Assembly (NCBI RefSeq): GCF_026151205.1
Contig: NC_087073.1
Span: 930,001 to 994,000, forward strand
Direction: 5' to 3'
Origin: Bolinopsis microptera
Lineage: Eukaryota > Ctenophora > Tentaculata > Lobata > Bolinopsidae
Length of the DNA: 64,000 nucleotides
Shown here piece by piece: positions 34,000 through 45,475 of this stretch (its first letter is position 1; each line of letters begins with the position of its first letter). A program made the translations under genes and the position numbers. Under the pieces are notes generated by a model. That model searched no databases. It saw nothing but the letters and a program-made list of their open reading frames with translations, and was not told where the DNA came from.

Positions 34000-35129
34000 T
34001 GTTTGGGGTTGGGAAGATTCGGAAACTGAAACTTTGGGCTCAAATTAGAGGATAAGTTGGTTAAGTATCTGGGGGGGGGGGGGGGGGGCGGGGGGGCTCA
34101 TGTTAAGTATCTCGAGTAACTTCGGATAATTTGGTAAAATAGGGATCAATAATTGAAGCTAAATTCTACAGTTATTTTTTTTCTCAAGCGAATTGGTGGT
34201 TGAAACTAGTGACGGAGTAGTTTGAATAGTTTGAGGTGGTTTTAGAGTTACACTACTAGTTACCATAGTTACAGGATAGTTTGAGGTGGTTTGACTAGAC
34301 TGACGGTTATACAAAGCTGTCACTCAATTCAATAACACTTTCAACAATTCAACCCTTGGTGAATGAATATACTTTAAGAAAATGTATGTTTAAAACGAAC
34401 ATGGGCTCGTGAAGCAAAAATGGTAACGTCTTTAATTATGGTAATTGCTGTGCTAGTGGCTGAATTTAATGAAAGCAAAAGGTCAACTTATGTGACCTGA
34501 CAAAACTTTAATAATTTCTAAATGACAAAAAGCACGATATCATGACTGAACTATGTACATAGATCACTAGGTCTGTAATTACAAAGTACTTACTGATTGT
34601 AAAGGGAGCTTGAGTTTTTAACAACTATTTCTCATACCTCAAAACCCAGCCATGCTAGAAGAGAATTGATTAGTAAGGTAAATGTGAGTTAATACCACGA
34701 TTAATACAATCATGTGAATATCGATGTGTAACATTATAATACCATAACATGATGCGTGACAATTAACTTTTAACACCTTGGTAGCGAAATCTCTACATGA
34801 GCACATTTTTAAAGCCCATGATAATGAACATTCCAACTGATTGACGGAACAAATATTTTCTGACACATGCACAAGTTATATCTGTTTGGAGAATACAACG
34901 GCGGAACCAAACACCATCCCAAATGATGAACTGGTTATAAACTTGTAACATTACACGATTTGATTTCAACTTTTGTATTTAATCGTCAACCATATAATCG
35001 ATATACACATAGATTAATGTCTTTTGGCTGTTAAAATATAGCCATATTTTGCATCAGCCACATGTGCAAAATCGGTTACATTCAGCATGAATATTTGACA
35101 CATATATTATTTATACCTTAATTATACTT
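34000..35129. other. 5' flank of the SECISBP2-like gene
   Basis: Holds the probable 5' UTR (34000-34040), a G-run of 18 or more near 34071, one 21-mer patch at 34247-34273, and AT-rich DNA. No promoter element is assignable. Confidence 0.35.
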
Positions 35130-35585
35130 CTTTGGCAAGAAAGTATACAAAACCTACTGATGACGGATGGTCTGAAATTCTAAGAGTCTCTTGCAGCCCC
35201 CTTCCTATCCCCTTGGGAGTAAGCCACGAGGTGGAAGTATTGGTTATGGGTCTCATGTACAAGAACAATCTACTAAACTCGTTTCTCTTCAGAGTTGACA
35301 GAGCAGTGGCCTCTCCGCAGATGCATTTGTAGCTCAGATGAGCAAACAGCACTGCACCTACTTTCAAGCTGTGAACTTGTTGACATGGATATGAAATGTC
35401 AAGCTACACAAATCATTACCCTGTGTAACAGCGCAAACGGTAGGTCCATGGTCGACTTAGCAGCTGAACAAGACTCCACCATACTGAATTGTTCTAGAGA
35501 CTATATGTTTATAAGTGTGTGTGTTGAAATTGTAGAAAGCCAGGGACTAAATCTTAAGAGAAAGATAAATCTCTCAAAAAGATAA
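35130..35585 (+). pseudogene. Possible LINE ORF2 C-terminal remnant with Cys/His motif, frameshifted
   Basis: One frame reads KNNLLNSFLFRVDRAVASP. After a shift, an adjacent frame reads RCICSSDEQTALHLLSSCEL and continues to a stop at 35585. The C-x-C...HLLSSC pattern is like the C-terminal zinc-binding segment of many non-LTR retrotransposon ORF2 proteins. No RT domain is present. Tentative. Confidence 0.35.
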
Positions 35586-37033
35586 GGTTTCACTGATTTT
35601 TATTCTTAGGAAATGAGAGTTATTATAGCATGTAATTTTTGCTAATTCTGCTACTATAAGAATATAGGATGAACTACCAAATGTGTTGAGGTGCAGTAAT
35701 GCAATATTGGACTATTTGACAACAAACATATTTAATTTTGATATTGTTGTAATATCATGGCAATAGCTTTTCTATTTGAGCCGTTTAGTTCACAGAAAAG
35801 CAGATGTATAATGGACTACTTCAAATTGATATTTTGGAAACAGTTTGTTTCAGTAAACATTGGGAACCAGTGCTCTTTGGTAACTGCATCTTCAACCTCA
35901 GTTTCATTTTCAGTTAAATAAAATTTCAGTTAAACAAAAATTTCAATTTTTGCCATTTATTACAGAATAAACAAGTTTACAATAAATCAATTTGATATTT
36001 AAAGGAATCCTAATTCAATGTGTAGTATGACTGTCACTCTTTGAATAGATTAGATATAGGTTGACGGGCAAAGGAGTGTGCGTGCTGTTCGCTATTGCTC
36101 ACACCAAACGGCAAAAGTTTTGTATGGACACTGGTCTCCATCACGATACAAAATTATGATTTTAGAATTTATTGTATTTATACTACAAGGAGTGGAGGGA
36201 GCGGTGTGGTGCATTAATAGAGTGACAGCCTACTGATTTAGAGTTGTTTTTAAGTGAGTATTATGGGTATATTTTTGGACCTAAAGGCTACCATATGGCA
36301 AATTTAAAATTGGTTCTTTTAATCATTTATTTATTAAATATCAGTTTAAAAATATATAAATCTGGAATCTGTTCACACTGTGAACCAGTCCTATAAAAAT
36401 TACAAAAAACCCTCCTAAATTAAATATTAAAAACGTCTCAATAATGGAAATAGTTTGAAATAAATTTTCGTAATAGTCATACAATTTAGAAATTTGCCAA
36501 ATTTGTAATATATACCTAAGAGAACGTGACTGGTAAAGTCAAATATTTTGTTCTATGAACATTTATTCTAGTATTTTGGTGTAGTAACTGTTAAGATATT
36601 TAATTTTATATACTAAATTATTGAGGTTTTATCATGTTTTGGTGGGTATAATTTGTTATGTGGGTATTTAAAATTAGTCTGTTGGAATTTAAAGTTTTTG
36701 ATCTCTACTATTTCATGTTAATAAAATGTTCATTGTAGCCTGGAGTTATTTTAAGATTTTCATCATCATTGTATTATTTATAGAAATATGCCATATATCC
36801 AATTACTTTTAGTTTTAGCAAGTTGGTTCTCATGAGACAAAACCAAAATGAAAGTATACGTCTGTACTGACTGAAAGTTATTATATCCTAGATAGATCAA
36901 TACATCTTTGAAAGGTAGATGTAAGACTTACAATTTTGAGTTGAAATCAAAATTGTTTCTTGCACCAGCACATTACTAAAACACCATTTATTGTGAAAAT
37001 AGGTTTTTATTTAACGCTTCTAAAATTTTGGCT
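35586..37033. other. AT-rich intergenic DNA, nothing recognised
   Basis: No arrays, TIRs or coding similarity seen. Confidence 0.4.
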
Positions 37034-37320
37034 CTGGTAACCAGTGGCGTAACGTTGCCTGTTGGCCCCCCCCCCCCCCCTGCCGGAAATGCGCCCCCCT
37101 GTTGGCACCCCCTCCCCTGTTGGCACCCCTTCCTAAATTGAACAAATTAGGTGATTTTAGAGGATATGCTGGTAAAATCTCTAAAAAAGTGTGTTTCTAG
37201 AGCAAAATGCGCAGTTTTGCTAGTACCTCAGTTAAGTTTTTCAAAATTGTCCCACATTCAAACGACGATTTTGCGCCCCCCTAAGATGGCGCGGCCCTTT
37301 GTTACGCCACTGCTGGTAAC
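37034..37320. mobile_element. hAT-type MITE with 8-bp target duplication
   Basis: Element 37042-37312 (271 bp) has perfect 12-bp terminal inverted repeats CAGTGGCGTAAC / GTTACGCCACTG. It is flanked by an exact 8-bp duplication CTGGTAAC at 37034-37041 and 37313-37320. An 8-bp duplication with CAGTGGCG ends is characteristic of hAT elements. The interior has C-runs and GTTGGCACCCC repeats and no transposase, so it is non-autonomous. Confidence 0.88.
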
Positions 37321-38838
37321 TAATAAATGTGACATGTAATAGTAAGATGACAATTAAATAGACCCTGCGCGCGGCGCTTACACCCGCACCTGAGGATTAC
37401 TCAACAATGTGTGGCTGTGTGCGCTGCGGGCTGTGTCTATGTTTGAATTTTCAACTTTGACTTTATTTATAACATAATGTGTATTGATTGTTTTGTGGTA
37501 TATGAAAATTTAGTTTTTCTTAGAAATTTAGTTTTTTCTTAAATGTGGATTATTATCTGAAAAGGTGACTAGTGCGGATCTAGTGTTAACCCAATCGCCT
37601 GATCCTATGGCAATGGCCATGATGTGACATTTTTTCCAGTGTCCTTTAAATGTTAAAATTTGTTTGTTTTTAATGATGAAAGTAAGTAAGTAAGTAAAGA
37701 TTATGACATAACATCATCACAAGTGTCTACAAAATATCATTGCACTAAATAAGTAAAACAAAATTTAAGTAAAACAAAATTTAAATTTTATTGCCATTAC
37801 AATGAATAATGATATCATAATAAATATAAGTAGACATCCGATAATAAACTTGTTACATCCAGTACAACCCAAGATGTCAGCCGACGCGACTTACAAAAAT
37901 AAAGAAAGCTAGCATGTTATGTTCATAGAAAAATAATTTAAATAAATATATTTTTCCATCAACATTATATTAATAATTTATCAAATGTTCACAGTTCTGA
38001 CGATGAAGAAATTAGAAAGAATGTTTAAAACTAGTGATGATGTTTATGTCATTTTTATTTTTATTTGAAAATTCAATTAATTATTATATATATATAAATC
38101 AAGCGTTACATTTCAGCCATGCAAAATTACAATGACATATTTTGATATAATAATTGATAAATGGGACTGCAATATAAGTTGCTTAATGTTTGGCCGGATG
38201 ACAACTAACTAAAAGAGAAAAATAAACTTGATTACATAATAATTAATTCGGCTGAACCAACACATAGCAAGAGCCACATTAACGTTGGGGCCGTCTAAAA
38301 ATTATTCTTTATCTAATCTATCTAATCTAATATTAATGCAAGAAAAAGTATTAAATGATACATTCAGTAAAATCGTATGATGCAATTGGCACAGTACACA
38401 GGTTAAGGAAATGGTTCATCATATCACAAGAAATTATTCGGACAAAAATGAAGATGCATGCTTTCCAACTGTTTGGCCTTCTGCAGTATGTAATCATAGG
38501 CCCTCAAAGACCAGAGTGGGGTCACATAGTTCAATACAAATGAGATTTTCAATTCCAACGATAGTGCTTCTGATGGTTAATTAGATACCATCCACCACTT
38601 TTGCAATTACCTTCGAGAAAATGAGCTTAAATAAGGCTTCTTTGTAAGTCCATCCAAAAGCCATCTAATAGTCTATCCAGATTGGGGAAAAATGTATGAC
38701 TTTATGTTCCGGGATGAAATTTTATTTTATTTTTTATTACACATCAATCAATTACAATTCATTAACATTACCAAAACTGTCCAAAATATCTAAGAAAGTA
38801 TTCTCTAGCCAAAGGGCTCAATATTTAAATCTAAATCT
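37321..38838. other. AT-rich intergenic DNA with a possible LINE tail
   Basis: A (GTAA)n run at 37677-37697 resembles the AAGTAAGTAAGT tail seen after the LINE fragment at 49680, so it may mark the 3' end of an old LINE insertion. A TATC(T)AATC simple repeat lies near 38310. No gene recognised. Confidence 0.35.
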
Positions 38839-38846
38839 CACAAGAT

Positions 38847-40127
38847 ATGCTAGTTTGTAGTAAAGAGATGGTTGACCCATTGACATTGTACTCAAATATC
38901 AGTAGTTCAGAACAAAATATCCACATCAACAGAACTCTGAGTGACCAAGTTGATGTATTAGCATCGCAACACTCTGCAATCTGCTCTATCGAAAGATCTA
39001 TGTCCCAAATGAAGGCTGAAATGAAAGACTTTCGAGAGAGTGAAACGAAACACTTTGAATATCTAAAGACGAATTTAACGGAGAATATGGGAAATTTGTT
39101 AGCTAAGGGGGTTCCCTTGATTAACAAAGTATCCTCAGTCCCACAAGCCGACAGTGGTATGGATGAAGCACTTCGCACACTGCATAACATAACGGAGGAA
39201 AATAAAAGCATCCTAAAAGAGATGAACAGAGTAGAGTTCAAGAGAACTGCAATTGGACATCAAGGTGTTTCTACAAGACACACAAACCTGGATCTTTTCA
39301 GTACCATAGCAGAAGATAAAACATATGAGGGCAAACAATACTACATTCACCAGCCATCAGAAACCACTGTTAATGACTCCATGACAGTCCTAGTCTCAAG
39401 AGGACTCTCAAGAAATTATCTTAAAAACAGTGCAACTATTAAGAGAAACTTCAATAAATATTTTAAAGATATGGCCATAAAATCGACATTTGTCACCAAA
39501 GGTGGATCATTGATGATTGAGCTCACATCTAAAGAAGATGCAATAAGAGTAGAAGAATCATGGAAAGGTGATTTCTTTGCAAACAATAACATGACTACAG
39601 AATGCAGGATCCTAGAAAAGCTAAGCTGGGCAGTCATTCTCAAAGGAGTACCCACAAACATTCAGGATAGTGATCTAACAATTTCTGTGGAAAGGTGTTA
39701 TCCAGGAGCTAGGGCAAAAAGATTTGTGACACGGGACAACATTTCTCTGAAAACTCTTAAGATCAACTTTCAGACTAAGGAAGACTATGAGAAATGCTTA
39801 GGAAATGGGTTAAAGCTCGGACAGGTAATTTATACTGCGGAAGAGTATAAGCCGAGAAGGAGAATCATCCAATGCTACAATTGTTACAGGTTTGGCCATG
39901 TTGCTAAACTTTGTACCCAAAACCATGCAACATGTAGCAAATGTGGAGACAATCACCACTCCAATCAATGCAAGAGTAACCGAAGAGACTACTGTATTAA
40001 TTGTGATGTCTTTGGCCATGTAGCTACAAACAGAGATTGTTCAACATACCAAAATATTGTCATGAAACTCAACATGCAACCAAACAAATGTTCAAAATCA
40101 CCCACACAACCCAACAGTAGATTATGA
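38847..40127 (+). CDS. LINE ORF1 protein, Gag-like with three CCHC zinc knuckles
   Basis: 426 aa. The N-terminal third is charged and helical, probably a coiled coil for multimerisation. The middle (about 260-340) has ILKGVPTNIQDSDL...LKINFQTKEDYEKCL...GQVIYTAEEYKPRR, the RRM-like pattern preceding knuckles in Jockey/I-type ORF1. Three knuckles follow: CYNCYRFGHVAKLC (about 342), CSKCGDNHHSNQC (about 364) and CINCDVFGHVATNRDC (about 383). Such proteins coat the LINE RNA. The stop codon TGA overlaps the ORF2 start in ATGA. No internal stop or frameshift. Confidence 0.88.
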   Translation: MLVCSKEMVDPLTLYSNISSSEQNIHINRTLSDQVDVLASQHSAICSIERSMSQMKAEMKDFRESETKHFEYLKTNLTENMGNLLAKGVPLINKVSSVPQADSGMDEALRTLHNITEENKSILKEMNRVEFKRTAIGHQGVSTRHTNLDLFSTIAEDKTYEGKQYYIHQPSETTVNDSMTVLVSRGLSRNYLKNSATIKRNFNKYFKDMAIKSTFVTKGGSLMIELTSKEDAIRVEESWKGDFFANNNMTTECRILEKLSWAVILKGVPTNIQDSDLTISVERCYPGARAKRFVTRDNISLKTLKINFQTKEDYEKCLGNGLKLGQVIYTAEEYKPRRRIIQCYNCYRFGHVAKLCTQNHATCSKCGDNHHSNQCKSNRRDYCINCDVFGHVATNRDCSTYQNIVMKLNMQPNKCSKSPTQPNSRL

Positions 40128-43100
40128 TCTTTGGCCAAATAAATATAGCAAAGATGTCAACTAACTCTGAGATGACACTTGACAAGTTTATCTACGAAAA
40201 TGAGATACTCTTGATGGCGGTTCAAGAAACAAGCTCTTGGACTCAATCAGACGGAAGTTTCCTTCATAAAAAGGTATTTCATAAAGCTGGGGACATAAAT
40301 AAAGGGACAGCTGGGGTAGCGCTCGTCATTGATCCTTCACTACATCCAGAGTTGGTCTATGACCTTAACGTAGACGAAGTTGATGCTGTTTGGTGCCAAA
40401 TAAAAGTTGAAGGAAAGAGATATTTGGTGGGATCAGTTTATTGCAAACCTTGCAATAACTCTAATGATTCCATAAGAAAATTTGAAGGACTCCTTGCCCA
40501 CATTGATAAAGCAAGAGAATATAAGGCTAAATATAAATTCAACTCTCTTCTCACATATGGAGACTTTAATGCAAGACATCATGACTGGGGAGATCATGTT
40601 ACCACGCAGCGAGGAAAGAAGCTTCTAGACTACGTTGAAAAGGAAACCCTAACTCTCTGCTCGCCATACGACTGCACATTTGTCTGTACAAATGGAGGAA
40701 GTGTTATTGACTTAGTGTTAGCCGAAGGCCCCATCATCTCAAAGTTGGGAAATCAGTGGATGGATAAAGATGTTGAATTATTTTCAGGTGCCCCAAGAAG
40801 AGGTCACTATCCGGTGCTTCAAGAAATCTGCAGAGGGATTCCAAAATCAGACACTGTCCCCAGAGTGTGTATGGACTGGAAAAATGCAGACTGGAAAAGA
40901 TGGTCAAATGCAATCGAGACTAACTGTCAACATCTTCGTTCGGCCCCAGAGTTATTAAACCAAGGGGATCAGCTATGGCAACAGTTATTACATAAAATAC
41001 AGGAGGCTAACCGAATGTTCATCCCTCAGAAGACAGTATCCATTCATTCAAAACCATATTGGTGTCCTGCACTTACAACTCTATCTAATGAAGCTCTAGA
41101 AGCGAAAGAAAGATTCAAGCAAAGGTCAACTCCCAGAAACAAGGCCACACTCACTGAAAGCATTGAATCATTCAAAAAAGCGCTGATTAAAGAAAAGAAT
41201 GAATGGATTCGTGACAGAGTTGAAGCACTAAACACCAAAGACTGCACTCAATTCTGGAGAAAATATAAACGAGTTTTTGGGGCCAAAACTGACAACTTCA
41301 TCTGCAACCTCAAAGACTGTGACTTGCTGGTCACATCTGAAAAAGATAAGGAAGAGCTGTTATTTAATACTTTCTTCACAGGAAAACACCTTCAAAACCA
41401 ACCCAATGACCAAGAGCACGAAATGCATGTAAATAATGAGTTCAGTAAATTAAAGAATGTTAGCAGCAAATCTGCAAGTAGTTACAATGAAGATGATCCG
41501 CTGAACAACCATATTTCCATAGACGAGATAAAATCAGCTATAGAAAGGCAAGAAACAAATGACAAATCATGTGATGCAGACAATATTCACCCCACCATCC
41601 TCAAACACATGAAAACAAATTGTCTTCACGTCTTGCAGATCATATTTAACTGGTGTATGAGCACAGGAAAATGGCTGTGGAAATCTTCCGATGTAACATT
41701 CTTGAGGAAAGAAGGAAAATCCAGCTACATGTTACCTGGTGCTTATAGACCGATTTCCATATCATCCTACTTTGGAAAGATTTGTGAAAGAGTGCTAGAT
41801 AAAAGATTGAGACTCTTCCTGGACATTGAGGGAACTCTTGATGAAGATCAGGAAGGTTTTATTGGAGGGAGATCAACAACGCGATATCTTTTCAGAATGC
41901 TGGCTAACCTTGAGGAAGTTAAACGACAGAAGCTGGCATGTATAGTGCTTTTCCTTGACTTCGAAAAGGCATTTGACAGTGTTCATCTTCCATCACTATG
42001 TGTCAAACTATCAACTCTCGGTATTCAAGGAAATATTCTTAACGTGCTGAGAAGTTTCCTGTTCAACCGGACGATATGTCTAAAAGTGAACAACTATAAA
42101 GGAGAAAATAGAAAATGTACAATATTTGGACTACCTCAGGGGGCTGTACTCTCACCTCTCCTCTTTATCCTTTACATAGCAGACATGACGCACAACACCC
42201 CGGAAGAGGTAAAAAGATATCTAAGCTGCTACAAATTTGCTGATGACGGTACACTTATGATTTCCTTTGAGAACATCTCCGGATGCCATGAAAAAATGCA
42301 GATGGTATGTGACCACCTCGGCAAGTGGTGCATCAAGAACAAGCTAGTAGTGAACTGTGATACAAATAAAACAGAGGCAATAATCTTGAAAACTGCAGCC
42401 TATAATGAAGAACAGAAACCTGCAGAATTATGTATTAATGGGAAAAGCATCAACTACGTTCAAAGTACGAAGGTCCTTGGGGTAATAGTAGATGAGGACC
42501 TCAATTTCAAGAAACATGCGTCTCAAAAACTTAAAGAATGCAAAAGAAAGTGGGGATTAATAACAAAATCAACTAACCGCAACTACGGTCTAAACGTTTA
42601 CAGCCTTACTCTCCTCCTTAAGACAATGGTCCTCACTAAACTGTTCTACGCAGCACCTATTTGGCTTCACAAGTGTCTCAATCAATTTAAAAGCTTCTGG
42701 AATAAAATAATTCTAAAAATATCTGGATCAGTCCTGAACCCACAAAGGGAATTAACCGAACTTGCTCTCCACCTACCACCACTGGATGTGCAACTCGAAG
42801 CTCTCTCGGTTAAATTCATGTGCAAAATACTCACACAAGGTGACAATCTTTCAGCTACCCTCTACCAAGTTGATGAAAGCAGAATACCAAGCTTTCATGT
42901 CTTAACAATGTCACTGAAAAAGTACTTCCTTTGGAAAGAAAATAAGTCACACGGAACCAGAATGATAGACCTAACACAGCAACATTTCAAGGATCTGGCC
43001 TATTACACTCAGGCAGACATAACGAGCTACAAAAATAAGATCTGGATTGACAGCATCGAAACAAATCTGCAATGCAGAACTGTCAGTAACAACAAGGAGA

Positions 43101-43507
43101 CCAAGATACTCGGTGTGATCGCAAAGATCAAAAACAGTGGGCTGCTCCTAGACAAAAACAACTTTTTATTCGGGCACAACACGAGTAAAAATCTGGACAG
43201 CCGAATAATGGACTACATTCACGGCAGCTCACCACTCTTTGCGAATATCCTAAAGATCATGGGTGGTGGCAGTGGTGAGGCCTGTCGTTTCTGTAACAGC
43301 TTCATTGATTCTCCCGTACACCAGCTCCTATTGTGTCTGGAGGTGCAAGACACCAGTTACCTGCAACTGAAAGAAGAGCTGGGTGGGGCAGACTCACATT
43401 CCTATCTAGAGGAAGTGTTAACAAAAAGCAGCACACAAAAAGCATTCATTAGGAGAGTCGAATTTCTTTGGGGACAAAATGATGCTCTCCAGGATTTATC
43501 CGACTAG
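40124..43507 (+). CDS. LINE ORF2 protein: APE endonuclease and reverse transcriptase
   Basis: 1,127 aa, uninterrupted. APE-type endonuclease signatures: AVQETSSW near residue 33, TYGDFNARHHDWGD near 145, SVIDLVLAE and RRGHYPV. RT motifs in order: AYRPISISSYFGKICERVL, DQEGFIGGRSTTRYLF, LFLDFEKAFDSVH (about 610), GLPQGAVLSPLLFILY, YKFADDGTLM with the catalytic FADD (about 704), and the thumb VLGVIVDEDLNFKKHAS. The C-terminal CRFCNSFIDSPVHQLLLC (about 1053) is a Cys/His motif. No RNase H seen. Translation probably restarts at the ATGA overlap with ORF1. All key acidic residues are present, so it could be active. Confidence 0.92.
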   Translation: MIFGQINIAKMSTNSEMTLDKFIYENEILLMAVQETSSWTQSDGSFLHKKVFHKAGDINKGTAGVALVIDPSLHPELVYDLNVDEVDAVWCQIKVEGKRYLVGSVYCKPCNNSNDSIRKFEGLLAHIDKAREYKAKYKFNSLLTYGDFNARHHDWGDHVTTQRGKKLLDYVEKETLTLCSPYDCTFVCTNGGSVIDLVLAEGPIISKLGNQWMDKDVELFSGAPRRGHYPVLQEICRGIPKSDTVPRVCMDWKNADWKRWSNAIETNCQHLRSAPELLNQGDQLWQQLLHKIQEANRMFIPQKTVSIHSKPYWCPALTTLSNEALEAKERFKQRSTPRNKATLTESIESFKKALIKEKNEWIRDRVEALNTKDCTQFWRKYKRVFGAKTDNFICNLKDCDLLVTSEKDKEELLFNTFFTGKHLQNQPNDQEHEMHVNNEFSKLKNVSSKSASSYNEDDPLNNHISIDEIKSAIERQETNDKSCDADNIHPTILKHMKTNCLHVLQIIFNWCMSTGKWLWKSSDVTFLRKEGKSSYMLPGAYRPISISSYFGKICERVLDKRLRLFLDIEGTLDEDQEGFIGGRSTTRYLFRMLANLEEVKRQKLACIVLFLDFEKAFDSVHLPSLCVKLSTLGIQGNILNVLRSFLFNRTICLKVNNYKGENRKCTIFGLPQGAVLSPLLFILYIADMTHNTPEEVKRYLSCYKFADDGTLMISFENISGCHEKMQMVCDHLGKWCIKNKLVVNCDTNKTEAIILKTAAYNEEQKPAELCINGKSINYVQSTKVLGVIVDEDLNFKKHASQKLKECKRKWGLITKSTNRNYGLNVYSLTLLLKTMVLTKLFYAAPIWLHKCLNQFKSFWNKIILKISGSVLNPQRELTELALHLPPLDVQLEALSVKFMCKILTQGDNLSATLYQVDESRIPSFHVLTMSLKKYFLWKENKSHGTRMIDLTQQHFKDLAYYTQADITSYKNKIWIDSIETNLQCRTVSNNKETKILGVIAKIKNSGLLLDKNNFLFGHNTSKNLDSRIMDYIHGSSPLFANILKIMGGGSGEACRFCNSFIDSPVHQLLLCLEVQDTSYLQLKEELGGADSHSYLEEVLTKSSTQKAFIRRVEFLWGQNDALQDLSD

Positions 43508-44680
43508 AAAGATCATGAAATAAAGACTCTGCAAACATCTCAGAGAAATATTACCACCATAAAGAACAAAGAGGGAGTATCCTGGACCCCGAAATCCACC
43601 ACTTTTCTGTACTTTCAGAGGTACCAATGTGGCAGGAAACCAGGGCTCATGCTGCCGCTGAGCTAAAGCAGTAGAGGGGATGGCGGCTTCTCTAGGATCT
43701 AACACGTCCTGAAGCAGACCAACACTATGTCCCAACGCACTGGTGTTGGGATGTCTGCCCCCGGTGCCTGTCCGGGTCAATAAAGCAGTCAAGCATCATG
43801 TATGTTATGTTGAGCATTCTCAACCAACAAATGTGGGAACTCCCACGAAAAGACCAAAACAGATCTAAAGAGACACTTAACAACATTGGAAAAATAGACT
43901 TCAATTTGTTTATATAATTTAAAAAGCGTATATTATTGCCCACGTTAAGGGGCCTGTTGATAATTTAATAAATTATTAGCTATTTTAGATTTAATAATAA
44001 TAAATCTAAATCTTCAATATTGTCTGGTTTATATCGCAACTTGGGCCCTCTGTCCCCCCTTATTGAAATAACTGTTGTCTTTAATACCTCAAAGCGCTTT
44101 CTAAGATATGTAACTGAGTCTGAATATCGCTGACCCGTTGGAGATTCCATCTTTTGTACAAGCTTTTTAATCAAGCGTTGCGCTTCGACTCCCATGCCTC
44201 ATGTTATCCTTCCTCTCGACCAACGAAATTTCTGCCTCCTTACATTATATTAGGATGCAGTGAAATTATCGGACTACGATGAATGGGGACTTGCCTCGCC
44301 ATGGCAACATTAAAATTTATTTACTCCGTTATATTGCTTCCTGTTAATATAAAACTCTGTTACATAACAAACTGAACTGGGATCTGGCAATATAACACCT
44401 CAGCTCAGATCAATAAAATATGTTAAGTAATGTATAACTAGACTCATGTAAATATAAAGGAAGGAAAACAATTCTTTCCAAAATAAATTGCCGACCATGA
44501 TTTAAATTATTGTTGACTGATTAACTAGAATGCAAAGTCAAATAACGACTCCTCATACACTTTAACATTAAAAAGACTCATTTCTCCGTGAAAAGAACAA
44601 TAACGTGAGTAGCTTTTGTCAAGGTGCCTCGTAAGTCATAAGTGATTTTGAACGATTCCCCGTTTAATTTCGGTCGTAGA

Positions 44681-44786
44681 TTGACGGATGTTACTCGTCT
44701 AAATTTCTTCGAAGTAGCGCGCGCCGCTTTCTTCTCGACGGCAAGTGCTACGAAGTAGCGCGCGCCGGGCCAGACCATTAACAATG
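44681..44786. mobile_element. Truncated copy of the GC-rich foldback element
   Basis: TTGACGGATGTTACTCGTCT, CGCGCGCCGCTTTCTTCTCG and GCTACGAAGTAGCGCGCGCC...CATTAACAATG match the right half of 2544-2996 in the same orientation, with the centre deleted. Confidence 0.75.
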
Positions 44787-45261
44787 GTCAAGTCGTAGAA
44801 CGCCAACATAGTGCTGAATTAAGCAAGTTATAAATATAGACATATTTCATACGTATAAAATTGAATGTGCTTTTGGTGGAGATATAACCTGTGCCTTCAT
44901 GAAATGGGGTAAGTTTTGAAAAATTTTATTTAATGCACGGTGCGGCTCATGCATTGTAGCGCGATGCTTGCTCTATCCAGAGCCCTTGCGCTTGCAGTGG
45001 CGCGCTTCTGCCTGATCCCTGCCTTGTGAAACAAACGCGCCCGCAGTGGCGTGAAAGGACATGGTTAGGTGAAGCGCGATTCGTTACTGGGCCGCACCGC
45101 GCATCTTACCTGGGGACCTCAGGCTATTATGTTCATAAACATATAGAGATTAGGCGGAATGACAGGCTGAGCGCGGCCCAGTAACGCGCATCCAATTATG
45201 CTTCTTGCAACCACAGTAACGAAAATTCCAATTTTCCAACTTCCAGGAGTTGAAACTGCTT

Positions 45262-45475
45262 GTATCACGTTGTGACCCCCACGGTCGTTTCACTATGGTC
45301 CTGACGATACAGGGGGAGCCGCGCACTTCGTGCGCGGCGGGTCATACAACGTATGACAAAAAACTGCTGGTTGTATTAGACCAACTTCCTTATATTATTA
45401 TATGGTCATATCACGTGATCGAGACAGTTTTTCGCCGATATTCAATTTCGCTAGGGGAGAATTTTAACCCTAAAC
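45262..45475. mobile_element. Inverted foldback-family fragment
   Basis: 45262-45355 is the inverse of 2836-2950 (CACGTTGTGACCCCCACGGT, CGTTTCACTATGG, GGGGGAGCCGCGCACTTCGT, GTCATACAACGTATGAC). 45385-45475 is the inverse of 4262-4330 (TATCACGTGATCGAGACAGT, TTTTCGCC, GAATTTTAACCC). The two loci therefore share a multi-part element. Confidence 0.65.

Larger units (their letters stand above)
38839..44000 (+). mobile_element. Two-ORF non-LTR retrotransposon (LINE), apparently complete, with target duplication
   Basis: ORF1 (38847) and ORF2 (to 43507) are both open. TAAATCTAAATCT occurs immediately before (38826-38838) and after (44001-44013) the element, a candidate 13-bp target duplication. The 3' end before it is TTTAATAATAA, a (TAA)n-like tail as in I-type elements. 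ORF1 starts only 8 bases inside, so the 5' UTR is either very short or slightly truncated. The 3' UTR is about 490 bp. The order Gag-like zinc knuckles, APE endonuclease, RT without RNase H, Cys/His tail fits the Jockey/I/CR1 broad group. Confidence 0.75.
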
